A stretch of DNA of 10,067 bases from Euperipatoides rowelli. Lineage: Eukaryota; Onychophora; Udeonychophora; Euonychophora; Peripatopsidae. The stretch lies in the NCBI GenBank assembly GCA_003024985.2, contig PXIH01S0013227.1; one strand, given 5' to 3'. Below are positions 1-6,404 of this stretch, piece after piece (the first letter of the stretch is position 1; each line of letters starts with the position of its first letter). The position numbers and the translations under genes were made by a program. The notes beneath the pieces are model-generated. The model had not been told where the DNA came from and did no database searches. It saw only the letters and a program-made list of their open reading frames with translations.

Positions 1-44
1 AAAAAAAGCACAAAATACATTATCATAGTGTTACCTAATATTTC

Positions 45-86
45 CATACAATTAGTTTTAATGTTTTTGTACATACAATTAGTTTT
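45..86. repeat. 15-bp direct repeat, two copies
   Basis: CATACAATTAGTTTT occurs at 45-59 and again at 72-86, a period of 27 bp. It falls where the piggyBac coding match fades out (C-terminal side), so a small local tandem duplication may have helped destroy the reading frame there. Confidence 0.8.
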
Positions 87-128
87 CATGCTTATGTTGG
101 CTATTCCACCTTGTCCAATAAATTGTTG

Positions 129-159
129 TAATAGAATGATTTTGCAAATCATTCTATTA
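129..159. repeat. perfect 14-bp inverted repeat with 3-nt loop
   Basis: Left arm 129-142 (TAATAGAATGATTT), loop TGC, right arm 146-159 (AAATCATTCTATTA), all pairs perfect. It lies inside the piggyBac transposase pseudogene, in the segment just downstream of the second catalytic Asp region, where the - strand frame still reads PGYGYNRMICKIILLQQF. The hairpin may be a chance product of AT-rich decay or a small templated inversion; no function is implied. Confidence 0.85.
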
Positions 160-1125
160 TAACCATAACCTGGATTTTTTTTACCAGTATAAGGCTGTAT
201 ATTCCATAAATAAGCACACTTGACGTCACATATTACCCAAAGCTTTATACCATATTCTGTTGGTTTGGATGGCATAAAGCCTACTGACGAAAAGGGCACT
301 TACCTCTGAAAGCAAAAAGTTGCTCATCCACAGCCACAAATTTACTCGGATTATATAATTTAGATAGAATTTCTACCCATGCATGCCACAAATCTCTAAT
401 TGCTGCAAACTTATCAACTATTCGTCCAACAGATCAAATCTTATTATACGGAAAAATTTTTAAAACTATTTTATGGGCATAGCAGTCAAGAAAATAGGAC
501 CTCTGTTTCACTATTCCTTAAGCTTTCAATAGCTTCATGATTAGACTTTTACATACCAGCTAATACTATACACCAAAGTAACAGTTCAAACTCGAAATAT
601 CTCAATTTTGCTACTGCTCTCCATAGACATGATAGCTTCATAATTTGTATTGTCAAGTAAAAACCGCAATATATGAGGTGGGAAAAAACTGTTCAAATAA
701 TGACATTTCATCAGATATCCATGAACAGGCAAAATATGTGATTCCAGGTACAAGATTTAGAATATTATTTGATGGTATTCTGCCATGATTGTCCTGAGGA
801 ATCGGTTCTGGTAAATATTCATCTTTTGATAACATAGTTGATGTATTTTGCTCATCTTCTGAACTTACATCTGAAGAATTATATTCACTACCAGACAAAT
901 GATCTTCATATTCTGAATTATCTTTACTAAAAAATTCCTGATTATCATCATCAGAAGAGTTAGAAGAGTTGAGTAATTGCTCAATTCATGAGTCTGTCAG
1001 CCTCTGTGTCATTTCTTGTTTACTGAGATAAAATTTTTTGCACAATACAAGAGATCCACAACACCCAATTTCTCAAAGAGAAATGAATGAATGTATTTGC
1101 CTTTGCACACATAATACTATATTTG

Positions 1126-1141
1126 CTCCCTCATGAGGGAG
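1126..1141. repeat. 16-bp perfect palindrome in piggyBac subterminal region
   Basis: CTCCCTCATGAGGGAG is its own reverse complement. It lies between the transposase start (1012) and the outer end (1419) of the piggyBac element, beside a 13-bp direct repeat TGCAATCATCTGA at 1164-1176 and 1185-1197. Possible transposase-binding or fold-back structure; function is inference. Confidence 0.75.
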
Positions 1142-1210
1142 AATCAGACAATATTTCAGCTGATGCAATCATCTGATACAATCTTGCAATCATCTGAGGC
1201 ATTCAACATT

Positions 1211-1226
1211 GGGTCAAATTTGACCC
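1211..1226. repeat. inner copy of GGGTCAA-TTGACCC palindrome
   Basis: GGGTCAAATTTGACCC is a perfect 16-bp palindrome. A closely similar palindrome lies at 1388-1403, 16 bp from the outer end of the element. Paired subterminal palindromes of this kind suggest a transposase-recognition repeat. Confidence 0.8.
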
Positions 1227-1387
1227 AAAGACCTTCAATGTAAAAAAAATTTTCACCACTTTGTTTAAAAAAATATTTATTTGATTTGAGCCATTTCTAG
1301 CTTAATTTCATAAAATATAAAAAGTCAATAAGACTCAGTGACTCAGCATTAAAATTTAAACAAGCATCACTAAAAATGTTTGATTTT

Positions 1388-1403
1388 GGGTCAAAATTGA
1401 CCC
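1388..1403. repeat. outer copy of GGGTCAA-TTGACCC palindrome
   Basis: GGGTCAA, AA, TTGACCC: 7-bp arms around a 2-bp centre, differing from the inner copy (1211-1226) only at the centre. It starts 16 bp inside the proposed TTAA-bounded end of the piggyBac element. Confidence 0.8.
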
Positions 1404-1412
1404 GAGGAACGT

Positions 1413-1769
1413 TTAAAGGTTAAAACCCTCATCTACCGGATACCAGTGCAGTATCATATTTACAGTTTGAAATAGTCCACCAATTAATGACGGAACTACA
1501 TAACATCCATCGTATAGTTCAAAGTTTGCTTGAACTTCTATTCTTTTTTCTTTAGCCACAAAGTCTATCCCAATGTACCGTGAATTCCTGGGAAAGTAAA
1601 TGCTCATAATGGCTTCCTTTCCTACTATCTTGATAATTTCTAATACTATACGTGCTACATATAAACACACATCTTGATTTTCATTGTATAAGGTGAATAT
1701 AAATCTTTTGTCTGTATAGGTGGAAGCATAGATCTGTGCCAAAACTTTAAACTCTAAAGTACCGGTAGT
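1413..1769 (-). CDS. unidentified exon-like open frame next to the piggyBac end
   Basis: An open frame of about 119 codons on the - strand, flanked upstream by an in-frame stop at 1770-1772 and ending at a stop (1413-1415) that is inside the piggyBac end, so its natural end was replaced or lies earlier. I do not recognise the family. It has mixed composition that looks like real protein (segments such as YTDKRFIFTLYNENQ, IYFPRNSRYIGIDF and ELYDGCYVVPSLIGG), alternating beta-like and hydrophobic stretches, and no low complexity. No ATG precedes MSIYFPRN, roughly 57 codons in, so it is an internal exon or a decayed fragment rather than a complete gene. Possible splice acceptors (TGGCAG near 1780, CACAG near 1733) and a possible donor (CCG/GTAGAT near 1438) are visible on the - strand. 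Chance or retroelement origin cannot be excluded. Confidence 0.3.
   Translation of the reverse strand, partial: TTGTLEFKVLAQIYASTYTDKRFIFTLYNENQDVCLYVARIVLEIIKIVGKEAIMSIYFPRNSRYIGIDFVAKEKRIEVQANFELYDGCYVVPSLIGGLFQTVNMILHWYPVDEGFNL
1420..1423. other. TTAA target site at the proposed piggyBac boundary
   Basis: TTAA directly next to CCTTTAAACG (read on the - strand). piggyBac elements insert at, and duplicate, TTAA. The partner copy would be beyond position 1, so this is inferred from one side only. Confidence 0.55.
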
Positions 1770-1772
1770 TTA

Positions 1773-2101
1773 ATATATCTGCCAGAGTTATTATCAGTAT
1801 CTGTGGTAAAAACATCATTAATCATTTCGTTTTAAAGTTTATCATACCAAATTAAGTAATTAATAGGACAAGAAGCGGTTTTAAGCTGGCTGATGATCGC
1901 CATCTTGAACTGGAAGTTTCGACAAAAAAAATTGTTTACCCTCTCCCTGCTTTTTTTCTTCTGAAGATACCCTTGCTCACCGCATTCATATATGACAGTG
2001 ATGGTAAACCTACGACATGCGTGTCTCTATGTGACAAACTAACATGATTTGAGTGGCACGCTATATAAACACATTAAGCATGGTGTAGTATTGTACATAA
2101 T
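1773..2101. other. non-coding stretch, nothing firm
   Basis: No coding or repeat match I can support. It contains a CAAGATGGCG context for an ATG on the - strand (ATG at 1901-1903), followed by a 23-codon frame that stops at 1832, and a TATATAAA on the + strand near 2062. Neither is connected convincingly to a gene. Part of this interval may be the lost 5' half of the hAT element that follows. Confidence 0.5.
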
Positions 2102-2207
2102 AATAAATAGGAAATTGTGTCTGTTACAACTGATGCCACCCCAAATATGATGGGTAAATATTTGGTTTCGTGAAATTTCTTAGTGAATAAGTTCAGTACC
2201 CTGCATG
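2102..2207 (+). pseudogene. hAT transposase, upstream fragment
   Basis: The + strand reads EIVSVTTDATPNMMGKYLVS from 2111, with a stop (TAG) just before at 2108-2110 and another just after. This matches the TTDGAP...MxG block of the hAT transposase catalytic domain in ZBED/SCAND3-like proteins, where the Asp of TTD is a conserved acidic residue (codon 2132-2134). The match fades at about 2200, where a MULE begins. The continuation expected in a hAT protein, a CILHQxALC block some 20-25 residues later, is found on the other side of the MULE at 3236. The two pieces are therefore read as one gene split by an insertion. N-terminal zinc finger and earlier catalytic parts were not found. Confidence 0.8.
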
Positions 2208-2289
2208 TTGCCCCAGAATATTTAGCCCCTAACATATTTCGCCCCCAGCACATTTCACCCCCAGTAAATAAAGAGTAGGTGAATAAAAT
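2208..2289 (+). repeat. MULE left terminal inverted repeat with tandem units
   Basis: Contains about four imperfect units of the form CATTTCRCCCCCAGYA, e.g. GCCCCTAACATATTTCGC and CCAGCACATTTCACCCCC, then an AT-rich run ending AATAAAAT. It pairs with the reverse complement of 3105-3205; the best block is CCCCCAGCACATTTC followed by A/T and CCCCAGTA. One arm carries a short insertion before AATAAAAT. Confidence 0.85.
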
Positions 2290-2385
2290 GAAAATACAAT
2301 CAACTCTCGATAACTCAAATTTTTATTGAATTTTTAGTCGAGATTCAATCCTTTCACAATAGAAAGAATACATACTTAGTGACTT

Positions 2386-3038
2386 ATGACAGATTTTGAA
2401 CAAAGTGCCTTACAAGCCTTCCAACAAGAATTTTCTAGTATTGTAAACACCGTTTTTTCATCTTTCTTAAAGTGTTTGGCGAAAGGTACAGAATGGAGGC
2501 TTAAGAACCCGATATGAACAAATCCATGAATTTTCTCATTGGATCCGAATGATTGATGCATTGGTATTTATTTTTCCTGCTAACATTATTAAAACATCTG
2601 CAGATTTAGTTGAAACTGATGACTTCCCCATTAAGCTATGGTAATTACAAACTACTTTGAAGATACATTTATTTGAAGAAGACAATGGAGAGGCAGTAAA
2701 TTTCCCATTTTTGCCTTAGAATTGTGGAACGTTTGCACACAAACAATTTAATGATCAGCAACGTACCAACAACAGCATGGAAAGGTGGCATATGGGATTT
2801 CAGGAAACTTGTGCTACTTTATTCCCAAATATTTACCAATTCATTGATTCTTTAAAGAAACAACAAGGACTGCACAATTTCGAAATTACACAACTAATTT
2901 CCAGTAATTCAGGCAATTAAAGAAACAAGAAGTATGCTACAATTTCTGCTAGAATCAAAAGAATAGTCCAAGATTTTCAAAATTGTAATGTGATTGGTTG
3001 ATTACCTTAGAGGCTTTGCATACAACTTCGAGTTTTAA
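2386..3038 (+). pseudogene. MULE transposase, C-terminal part, multiply frameshifted
   Basis: Pieces in three frames line up in order with the C-terminal half of MULE transposases that often carry FLYWCH or similar zinc fingers. First, MTDFEQSALQAFQQEF at 2386 (family form TDFExAAxxAF; conserved Asp codon 2392-2394). Then, one frame over, GLRTRYEQIHEFSHWIRMID from 2498 (family form GLxxRYxxDxEFxxxIRM). ELWNVCTQT at 2719 is in the first frame. RTNNSMERWHMGFQ at 2762 gives the diagnostic TNNxxExWH block, with Glu at 2780-2782. FPNIYQFIDSLKKQQ follows, then after a stop at 2918 RIKRIVQDF, and finally YLRGFAYNF in a third frame before a stop at 3036-3038. The usual GCxFH block and everything before TDFE are missing. 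Identity is firm; the gene is not functional. Confidence 0.9.
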
Positions 3039-3104
3039 ACAATAGAGTGTGTTTATTTTATTAAAAGAAAATAAATTAGAATTATTAAAAAATAATTTAT
3101 TAAC

Positions 3105-3205
3105 ATTTTATTTACCTACTGGGGATGAAATGTGCTGGGGGTGAAATGTATTGCGGGTGAAATATCCTGTGGATGAAATGTTGAGGGTGAAATACTGGAG
3201 GCCAC
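3105..3205 (-). repeat. MULE right terminal inverted repeat with five tandem units
   Basis: Read on the - strand it has five units of 15-17 bp, each a variant of CATTTCAYCCCCAGCA, so the terminal repeat is itself a small tandem array. It mirrors 2208-2289. The sequence GGGGGTGAAATGT on the + strand is the same unit in the other direction. Confidence 0.88.
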
Positions 3206-3457
3206 TTTTCCATATTCCATTGTAAACAGTTCCGTTGCATTTTACACCAGAAAGCATTGTGCATTAAAGCAAGTATGAAATCATTTGAAAGTGTACTCTC
3301 TCTATAGTACCGGTACCTAAAATTGTTAACTTTATCTGCACATGCTCTAAATAAGTACCGATTCTTGAAGATGCTAGACAAAATGGATTCTTATTATTGA
3401 GGACTTCTTATTTACAATAATGTTCACTGGTTGAGTCGTGGTGGCACACTAGACATT
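3206..3457 (+). pseudogene. hAT transposase, downstream fragment
   Basis: The + strand reads QFRCILHQKALCIKASMKSF from about 3228, matching the HCILHQEALC block of hAT transposases. A stop (TAG, near 3306) and a one-base shift follow, with KIVNFI in one frame and AHALNKYRFLKMLDKMDSYY in the other; the family form is KIVNFIRARALNHRQF followed by LLEExxSEYGD. After another stop at 3398-3400, GLLIYNNVHWLSRGGTL (3401-3451) matches the family hallmark LLxxxxVRWLSRGKVL. The match ends at 3457. The C-terminal hATC dimerisation domain was not found. This is the direct continuation of 2102-2207 across the MULE, and belongs to the ZBED/SCAND3-like branch of hAT by these motifs. Confidence 0.9.
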
Positions 3458-3493
3458 TGAAAGTAATAAAACAACCTTCAAGTGGCACACTAG
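3441..3493. repeat. 12-bp direct repeat GTGGCACACTAG
   Basis: Exact copies at 3441-3452 and 3482-3493. The first copy is inside the hAT coding remnant, the second just beyond it. A one-mismatch relative (GTGGCACGCTA) lies at 2053-2063, upstream of the first hAT fragment. Confidence 0.7.
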
Positions 3494-3601
3494 TCGGAAA
3501 GGCATTGCCATCCCTGACATATGAAATAAAGACATATTTCTCTAATATTAAAAATAATATTAATATTAAACATTATTAGTAAATTTATTTCTTTATTCCA
3601 G

Positions 3602-3745
3602 GGCCACTGGTGAGTTATCTTCTGAACAGATTTGGTTTCAGGGTTGTTTTAATTACTGGGAGTCTGCTTTCAACAAGTGGTTTCATTTGGAGCACAGCTG
3701 TAGATTCTATCTATGGTCTCTATGGAACATTTGGAATCTTAATTG
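3602..3745 (+). CDS. monocarboxylate transporter-like (SLC16, MFS) exon, helices 2-4
   Basis: Plasma-membrane transporter family that moves monocarboxylates and related small molecules, often with a proton. This exon of 144 bp starts after a pyrimidine-rich acceptor (TTTATTCCAG, ending 3601) and ends at a consensus donor (G/GTAAGA, from 3746). It begins in mid-codon and encodes PLVSYLLNRFGFRVVLITGS and then helix 3, a short loop, and helix 4 (IYGLYGTFGILIG). The NRFGFR turn between helices 2 and 3 is the family's version of the MFS motif A. The spliced codon G/GT (Gly) joins directly to the exon at 4748. The preceding exon, which should carry the N-terminal GGWGW-type motif and helix 1, is not in the window. 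Confidence 0.9.
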
Positions 3746-4040
3746 GTAAGAAGTTCTCAGAGTAGAAAATAATCTGTTAGGCAACTATTTTTTTTCAACC
3801 CATTCTAAAGTTTACAATGATTACAATATATGAGTTTCTGCTAACTTCTTCATCTTTCTGATTTTTTAATATAAAAGTAATAAAACGTTAATGTAACTAA
3901 GCTAATGTTCAGAAGTAAAAATGAAATAATTCAATTAGTTTATGTTAAGTAGTGTTTTAAAAATCACTTGACTAAATTTTTCATTGCATTGCATCATACA
4001 TGTGACTCAATAGTATCTTAAGAAATTACAATTAACGAGA

Positions 4041-4330
4041 ACCTAGTAAGCGCACATATAATCGACATTTCAGTCATGTGATAAAAATAGATAGCAGTCT
4101 TATTTTTTTATTTACAGCCCTAACCTTACCGTAACCCTGAACCCTGTGTCCTACTATGTATAAAACCCACTATGCCCCAACCCTATGATGATGAAGGGAT
4201 GAAATAATTGTTTTTAATCGATTTCGATAATTTTGACATGACATCCATCAGCACTTTCTGGAATGACGAAAATAGATGTGCAGATGTAAAAACGCTGTAA
4301 AATTTTCGATTATCTATGTGCTTACTAGGT
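4041..4330. mobile_element. MITE-like element, about 290 bp, with 24-bp terminal inverted repeats
   Basis: Left end ACCTAGTAAGCGCACATATAATCG (4041-4064, 24 bases in parts ACCTAGTAAG + CG + CACATA + TAATCG) and the reverse complement of 4307-4330 (ACCTAGTAAG + CACATA + GA + TAATCG) match except for two 2-bp indels. The similarity probably extends outward a few bases (GAGA/GAGT). There is no open frame inside; the centre has a CCCTAACCTTACC-type run. No clear target duplication was seen, so the superfamily is not assigned. Confidence 0.7.
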
Positions 4331-4343
4331 ACTCATTTGCAAC

Positions 4344-4363
4344 TGCTGTAGAAGACTACAGCA
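4344..4363. repeat. 8-bp stem hairpin
   Basis: TGCTGTAG, loop AAGA, CTACAGCA: perfect 8-bp stem in the intron, immediately outside the MITE-like element. Function unknown; could be chance. Confidence 0.6.
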
Positions 4364-4747
4364 ATAGTCAATAGCATTAAATAACGCTGGAGGTATACTT
4401 TATTTTTTAACTTTTGTATAAAGCAAATATTCAAAACGAGCATGTAGTCTAAATTATTCATTTGATGACTCTAATGGCATCATGGAAACAAATCATTAAA
4501 TTTTAATAATAAATTATTAAAAATAATACATATTAATTCTATTTTGTTAATTTAATGTACACAAGATCAGCAGGAGAAACGTTTTGTTTGATTGTCAGTC
4601 AGAATGTTAAGAGATATTCTATTTAAGATCATCAAATAGTTTAATTTGAACCAATCATAATAAGAATAATGATGTAACATTAACATTAATAAAATATTTC
4701 TAATGTTGAGTAATTCTTAACAAATAAGTTTTGTTTTTATCTTTCAG

Positions 4748-5497
4748 GTTTGGGATGTGGGTTATGTTACTTGCCTGGAATTACGATGGCTGGGTTTTAT
4801 TTCAAAGAGAAAAAATATTTTGCAATGGCTTTTACAGCAGCTGGTACTGGATTGACATCAGTTATATTTCCACCACTTCAAGATTATCTTATTGAAAGTT
4901 ATGGATATAGAGGAGCACTTTTATTAAATGCAGGAATAACATTGCAAATGGCCGTATGTGGTGCTGTTGCACGACCTGTACCTAAAACTAAAAAAACAAT
5001 AAACCAGAAAAGAACTAGTAGTTCTCAATCAGAACTATTTAAAGATATATATTTTTATGTTTCAGCATTTCATATATTCTTTTTACATGGATATTTTATT
5101 TTTATTATATTTTTGAACAAATATTTAGTTGATAAAGAGATCCTATTACGATATAGTTCTTATATATCTGCATCGTTTGGAATAGGTAATTTTATTGGAC
5201 GAGTTTTTGTCTCTTTTTTAGGATTATCTCCAGGATTTAGAAAAATTGGTAGTATTATAGTTGCTAATGTAAGTACTTTTGCTCAAGGTATAGCATTTAT
5301 ATGTTTCATCATTCCAGGACATACATTTGTATCATACACCATCTTAGCAGTTTTCGGTGGAATTACATTTGGAATCAAAGTTGCCCTTGTTTTCCCAATT
5401 ATTGCAGAACTCTTTAATATTAAATTTCTTAATGCAGTATTTGGATATACTTTATTTTCATCAGGATTAGCATTAATATCTGGACCATCCTTAGCAA
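4748..5497 (+). CDS. monocarboxylate transporter-like (SLC16, MFS) exon, helices 4-11
   Basis: A 750-bp exon following acceptor CTTTCAG and ending at a strong donor (GCAA/GTAAGTAT at 5498). It completes the Gly codon from 3745 and then encodes 249 codons; it does not start translation itself. Counting Leu at 4750 as 1: helix 4 ends in LGCGLCYLPGI (1-11), then the signature YFKEKKYFAMAFTAAGTGL (17-35, family form YFxKRRxLAxGxAxAGxxxG), helix 6 (52-72), a short basic Ser-rich cytoplasmic loop (76-98, shorter than in many MCTs), helix 7 (100-123), helix 8 (138-157), helices 9 and 10 (167-189, 193-220) and helix 11 ending GPSLA (245-249). In helix 8, Arg151 (codon 5200-5202) aligns with the transport Arg of MCT1, while the Asp four residues before it is Asn147. 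The frame is fully open, so the gene looks functional. Helix 12 and the C-terminus are outside. Confidence 0.93.
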
Positions 5498-5660
5498 GTA
5501 AGTATTTAAACATAATTATAATTATTTTATTGATTTATTATTATTAAGGTAAAAAATGTAATAAATGGTGAAGATGAAGTTACAAGGTAAAGTTCCTAAA
5601 AGTAAATTTAATTCAGTAACATATTTTATTTGGTTTCTTGTAAATTTAAACATAATCTTG
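5498..5660. other. start of the downstream MCT intron
   Basis: Begins GTAAGTAT at 5498. The open frame of the exon above runs on by chance to a stop at 5545, but the strong donor and the end of the protein match both place the boundary at 5497. No acceptor with a helix-12 exon was found in the rest of the window. Confidence 0.8.
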
Positions 5661-5875
5661 GTGGAGCAGTTGGTAAGAAGGCTGATTGTTAATCTACTAG
5701 ACATAAGAGGTTAGAATCAGGATATGAACCTGCAATGTCATGAAAGAGGGTATTGGTCTGGATTGACCTTAGACATACAAGCCGATTTACAGTTGGCCTT
5801 CATACCGACTGTTCCTCCAAGATATTGACTTGTACTGGATATTTATAGCTCTTGGATCTTACAGTAAATGAAACA
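5661..5875 (+). repeat. tRNA-derived SINE
   Basis: The head resembles a tRNA gene: an A-box-like TGGAGCAGTTGGTAAG at 5662-5677 and a B-box-like GGTTAGAATC at 5709-5718, a normal spacing for a polymerase III internal promoter. Between them, GGCTGATTGTTAATC recalls the anticodon arm of tRNA-Asn (GTT). An unrelated body follows (about 5740-5865) and the unit seems to end in an A-rich tail (AATGAAACAAAAAAATAGG, near 5868-5886). Both boxes are diverged and the anticodon stem is poor, so it is not a working tRNA. The limits are approximate. Confidence 0.55.
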
Positions 5876-5884
5876 AAAAAATAG

Positions 5885-6400
5885 GTAAAAGAAATATTTT
5901 TAATTTGGTATGGAGAGCAAATCCAGTCCGGCTTAAATAAAAATCAGGAATTGAATAAAATTAAAATTGCCACTTAATGCAAACTAAAAGTTTTAATGAA
6001 GATGCAAAAAGACTGATCAATATTATAGAAGGTTTTAAATTGGATGACATTCAAAAATTTAAAGGAACAAGGTTTTGAAAAAAATAGATTTCCTAGAATA
6101 ATAAATAAAACAAAATTAGTATTAAATTAAAAAAAAATTATTAAATATAATAATGTGTGTTAACATTTTTAAGAAATATTACAATGCTGTATTTTTAATC
6201 CTCTTTTTTTTAAATAATTGACCATTATACAGTATTTTGTTTTATAACTATTTTAAGTTCAACAATTAGTGTATTTGCAAAATAACAGCATTTCAGAGAG
6301 TTTGTTTAAAAATAACTTTCAGTTCCACAAAACTTTAACTGAATAAATTATTGACGAGAAAGAAAGACTCGCGAATAAAGCAAAGGTTTTATGTAAGTGA
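5885..6400. other. AT-rich non-coding stretch
   Basis: Nothing recognisable on either strand. On the - strand it follows the RNase H remnant, where the integrase of a Ty3/gypsy element would be expected, but no HHCC zinc finger or DDE integrase motif can be read. Confidence 0.6.
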
Positions 6401-6404
6401 ATAT

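Larger units (their letters stand above)
1..1012 (-). pseudogene. piggyBac transposase (DDE_Tnp_1_7 type), broken, C-terminus outside the window
   Basis: Nuclear transposase that excises and inserts DNA at TTAA. Proposed start codon at 1010-1012 opens MTQRLTDS; an in-frame stop (986-988) follows, then a Ser/Asp/Glu-rich N-terminus typical of the family. The open stretch 653-898 ends in a piggyBac-like segment (NNILNLVPGI ... SLFEQFFP). Further pieces in shifting frames match the core: AGM-stop-KSNHEAIESL (about 510-575), DKFAAIRDLWHAWVEIL (about 360-405), VDEQLFAFRGKCPFRQ (285-330) with the first catalytic Asp codon at 326-328, and YGIKLWVICDVKCAYLW (about 205-255) with the second at 225-227. 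A stop and frameshift separate the last two. The segment between helix KSNHE and DKFAA is shortened, and the third catalytic Asp would lie off the window. Family identity is firm; the gene is dead. Confidence 0.9.
1..1419 (-). mobile_element. piggyBac-family DNA transposon remnant, truncated by the window edge
   Basis: Cut-and-paste DNA transposon read on the - strand. The transposase start lies at 1012 and its C-terminal part would lie beyond position 1, so the far end is not visible. The proposed outer end abuts a TTAA at 1420-1423, the target site piggyBac elements duplicate, and reads CCTTTAAACG inward on the - strand; piggyBac ends typically begin with C-rich CCC/CCT. Between this end and the start codon (1013-1419) there is no coding sequence but several palindromes and short direct repeats, as expected of a subterminal transposase-binding region. 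The end is inferred from the TTAA and the palindromes; only one end can be seen, so the inverted terminal repeat cannot be confirmed. Confidence 0.8.
2208..3205 (+). mobile_element. MULE (Mutator-like) DNA transposon, internally deleted, about 1 kb
   Basis: Bounded by long inverted repeats (2208-2289 and 3105-3205) and carrying a broken MULE transposase in between. At about 1 kb it lacks room for a full transposase of several hundred residues; the N-terminal zinc finger and the first part of the catalytic domain are absent. It sits inside a hAT transposase gene, so it inserted after the hAT element. The exact ends are approximate to a few bases, and the 8-11-bp target duplication expected for MULEs is not clear at these ends. 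Confidence 0.85.
3746..4747. other. MCT intron of about 1.0 kb
   Basis: Donor GTAAGA at 3746 and acceptor TTTTTATCTTTCAG ending at 4747. No coding sequence. It carries a MITE-like element at 4041-4330 and a small hairpin at 4344-4363; the rest is AT-rich with nothing recognisable. Confidence 0.9.

Noticed and set aside
2376-2561. - strand open frame of 61 codons
   Set aside because: Antisense to the MULE transposase remnant, which has clear family motifs on the + strand.
2195-3216. Target site duplication around the MULE
   Set aside because: CCCTGCATGTT on the left and a TTTTCCATATT on the right agree at only about half the positions, too few to claim.
3112-3381. 89-codon - strand open frame with repeated His-Pro residues
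   Set aside because: Its C-terminal part is the translated MULE tandem repeat and its N-terminal part is antisense to the hAT transposase pieces; it is a shadow.
4118-4155. CCCTAACC-like run as telomeric repeat
   Set aside because: Only a few degenerate units, inside the MITE-like element; no array.
5283-5513. - strand open frame of 76 codons
   Set aside because: Antisense to the well-supported MCT exon, no domain content.
5498-5547. Extension of the MCT open frame to the stop at 5545
   Set aside because: A consensus donor GTAAGTAT sits where the family match ends (GPSLA); the following residues are a run of Ile/Leu/Tyr from AT-rich intron.
5522-5704. - strand open frame of 60 codons
   Set aside because: Overlaps the MCT intron start and SINE head; AT-rich chance frame.
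5661-5735. Functional tRNA-Asn gene
   Set aside because: Boxes are diverged, the anticodon stem does not pair properly and no acceptor stem closes the molecule; a SINE head fits better.
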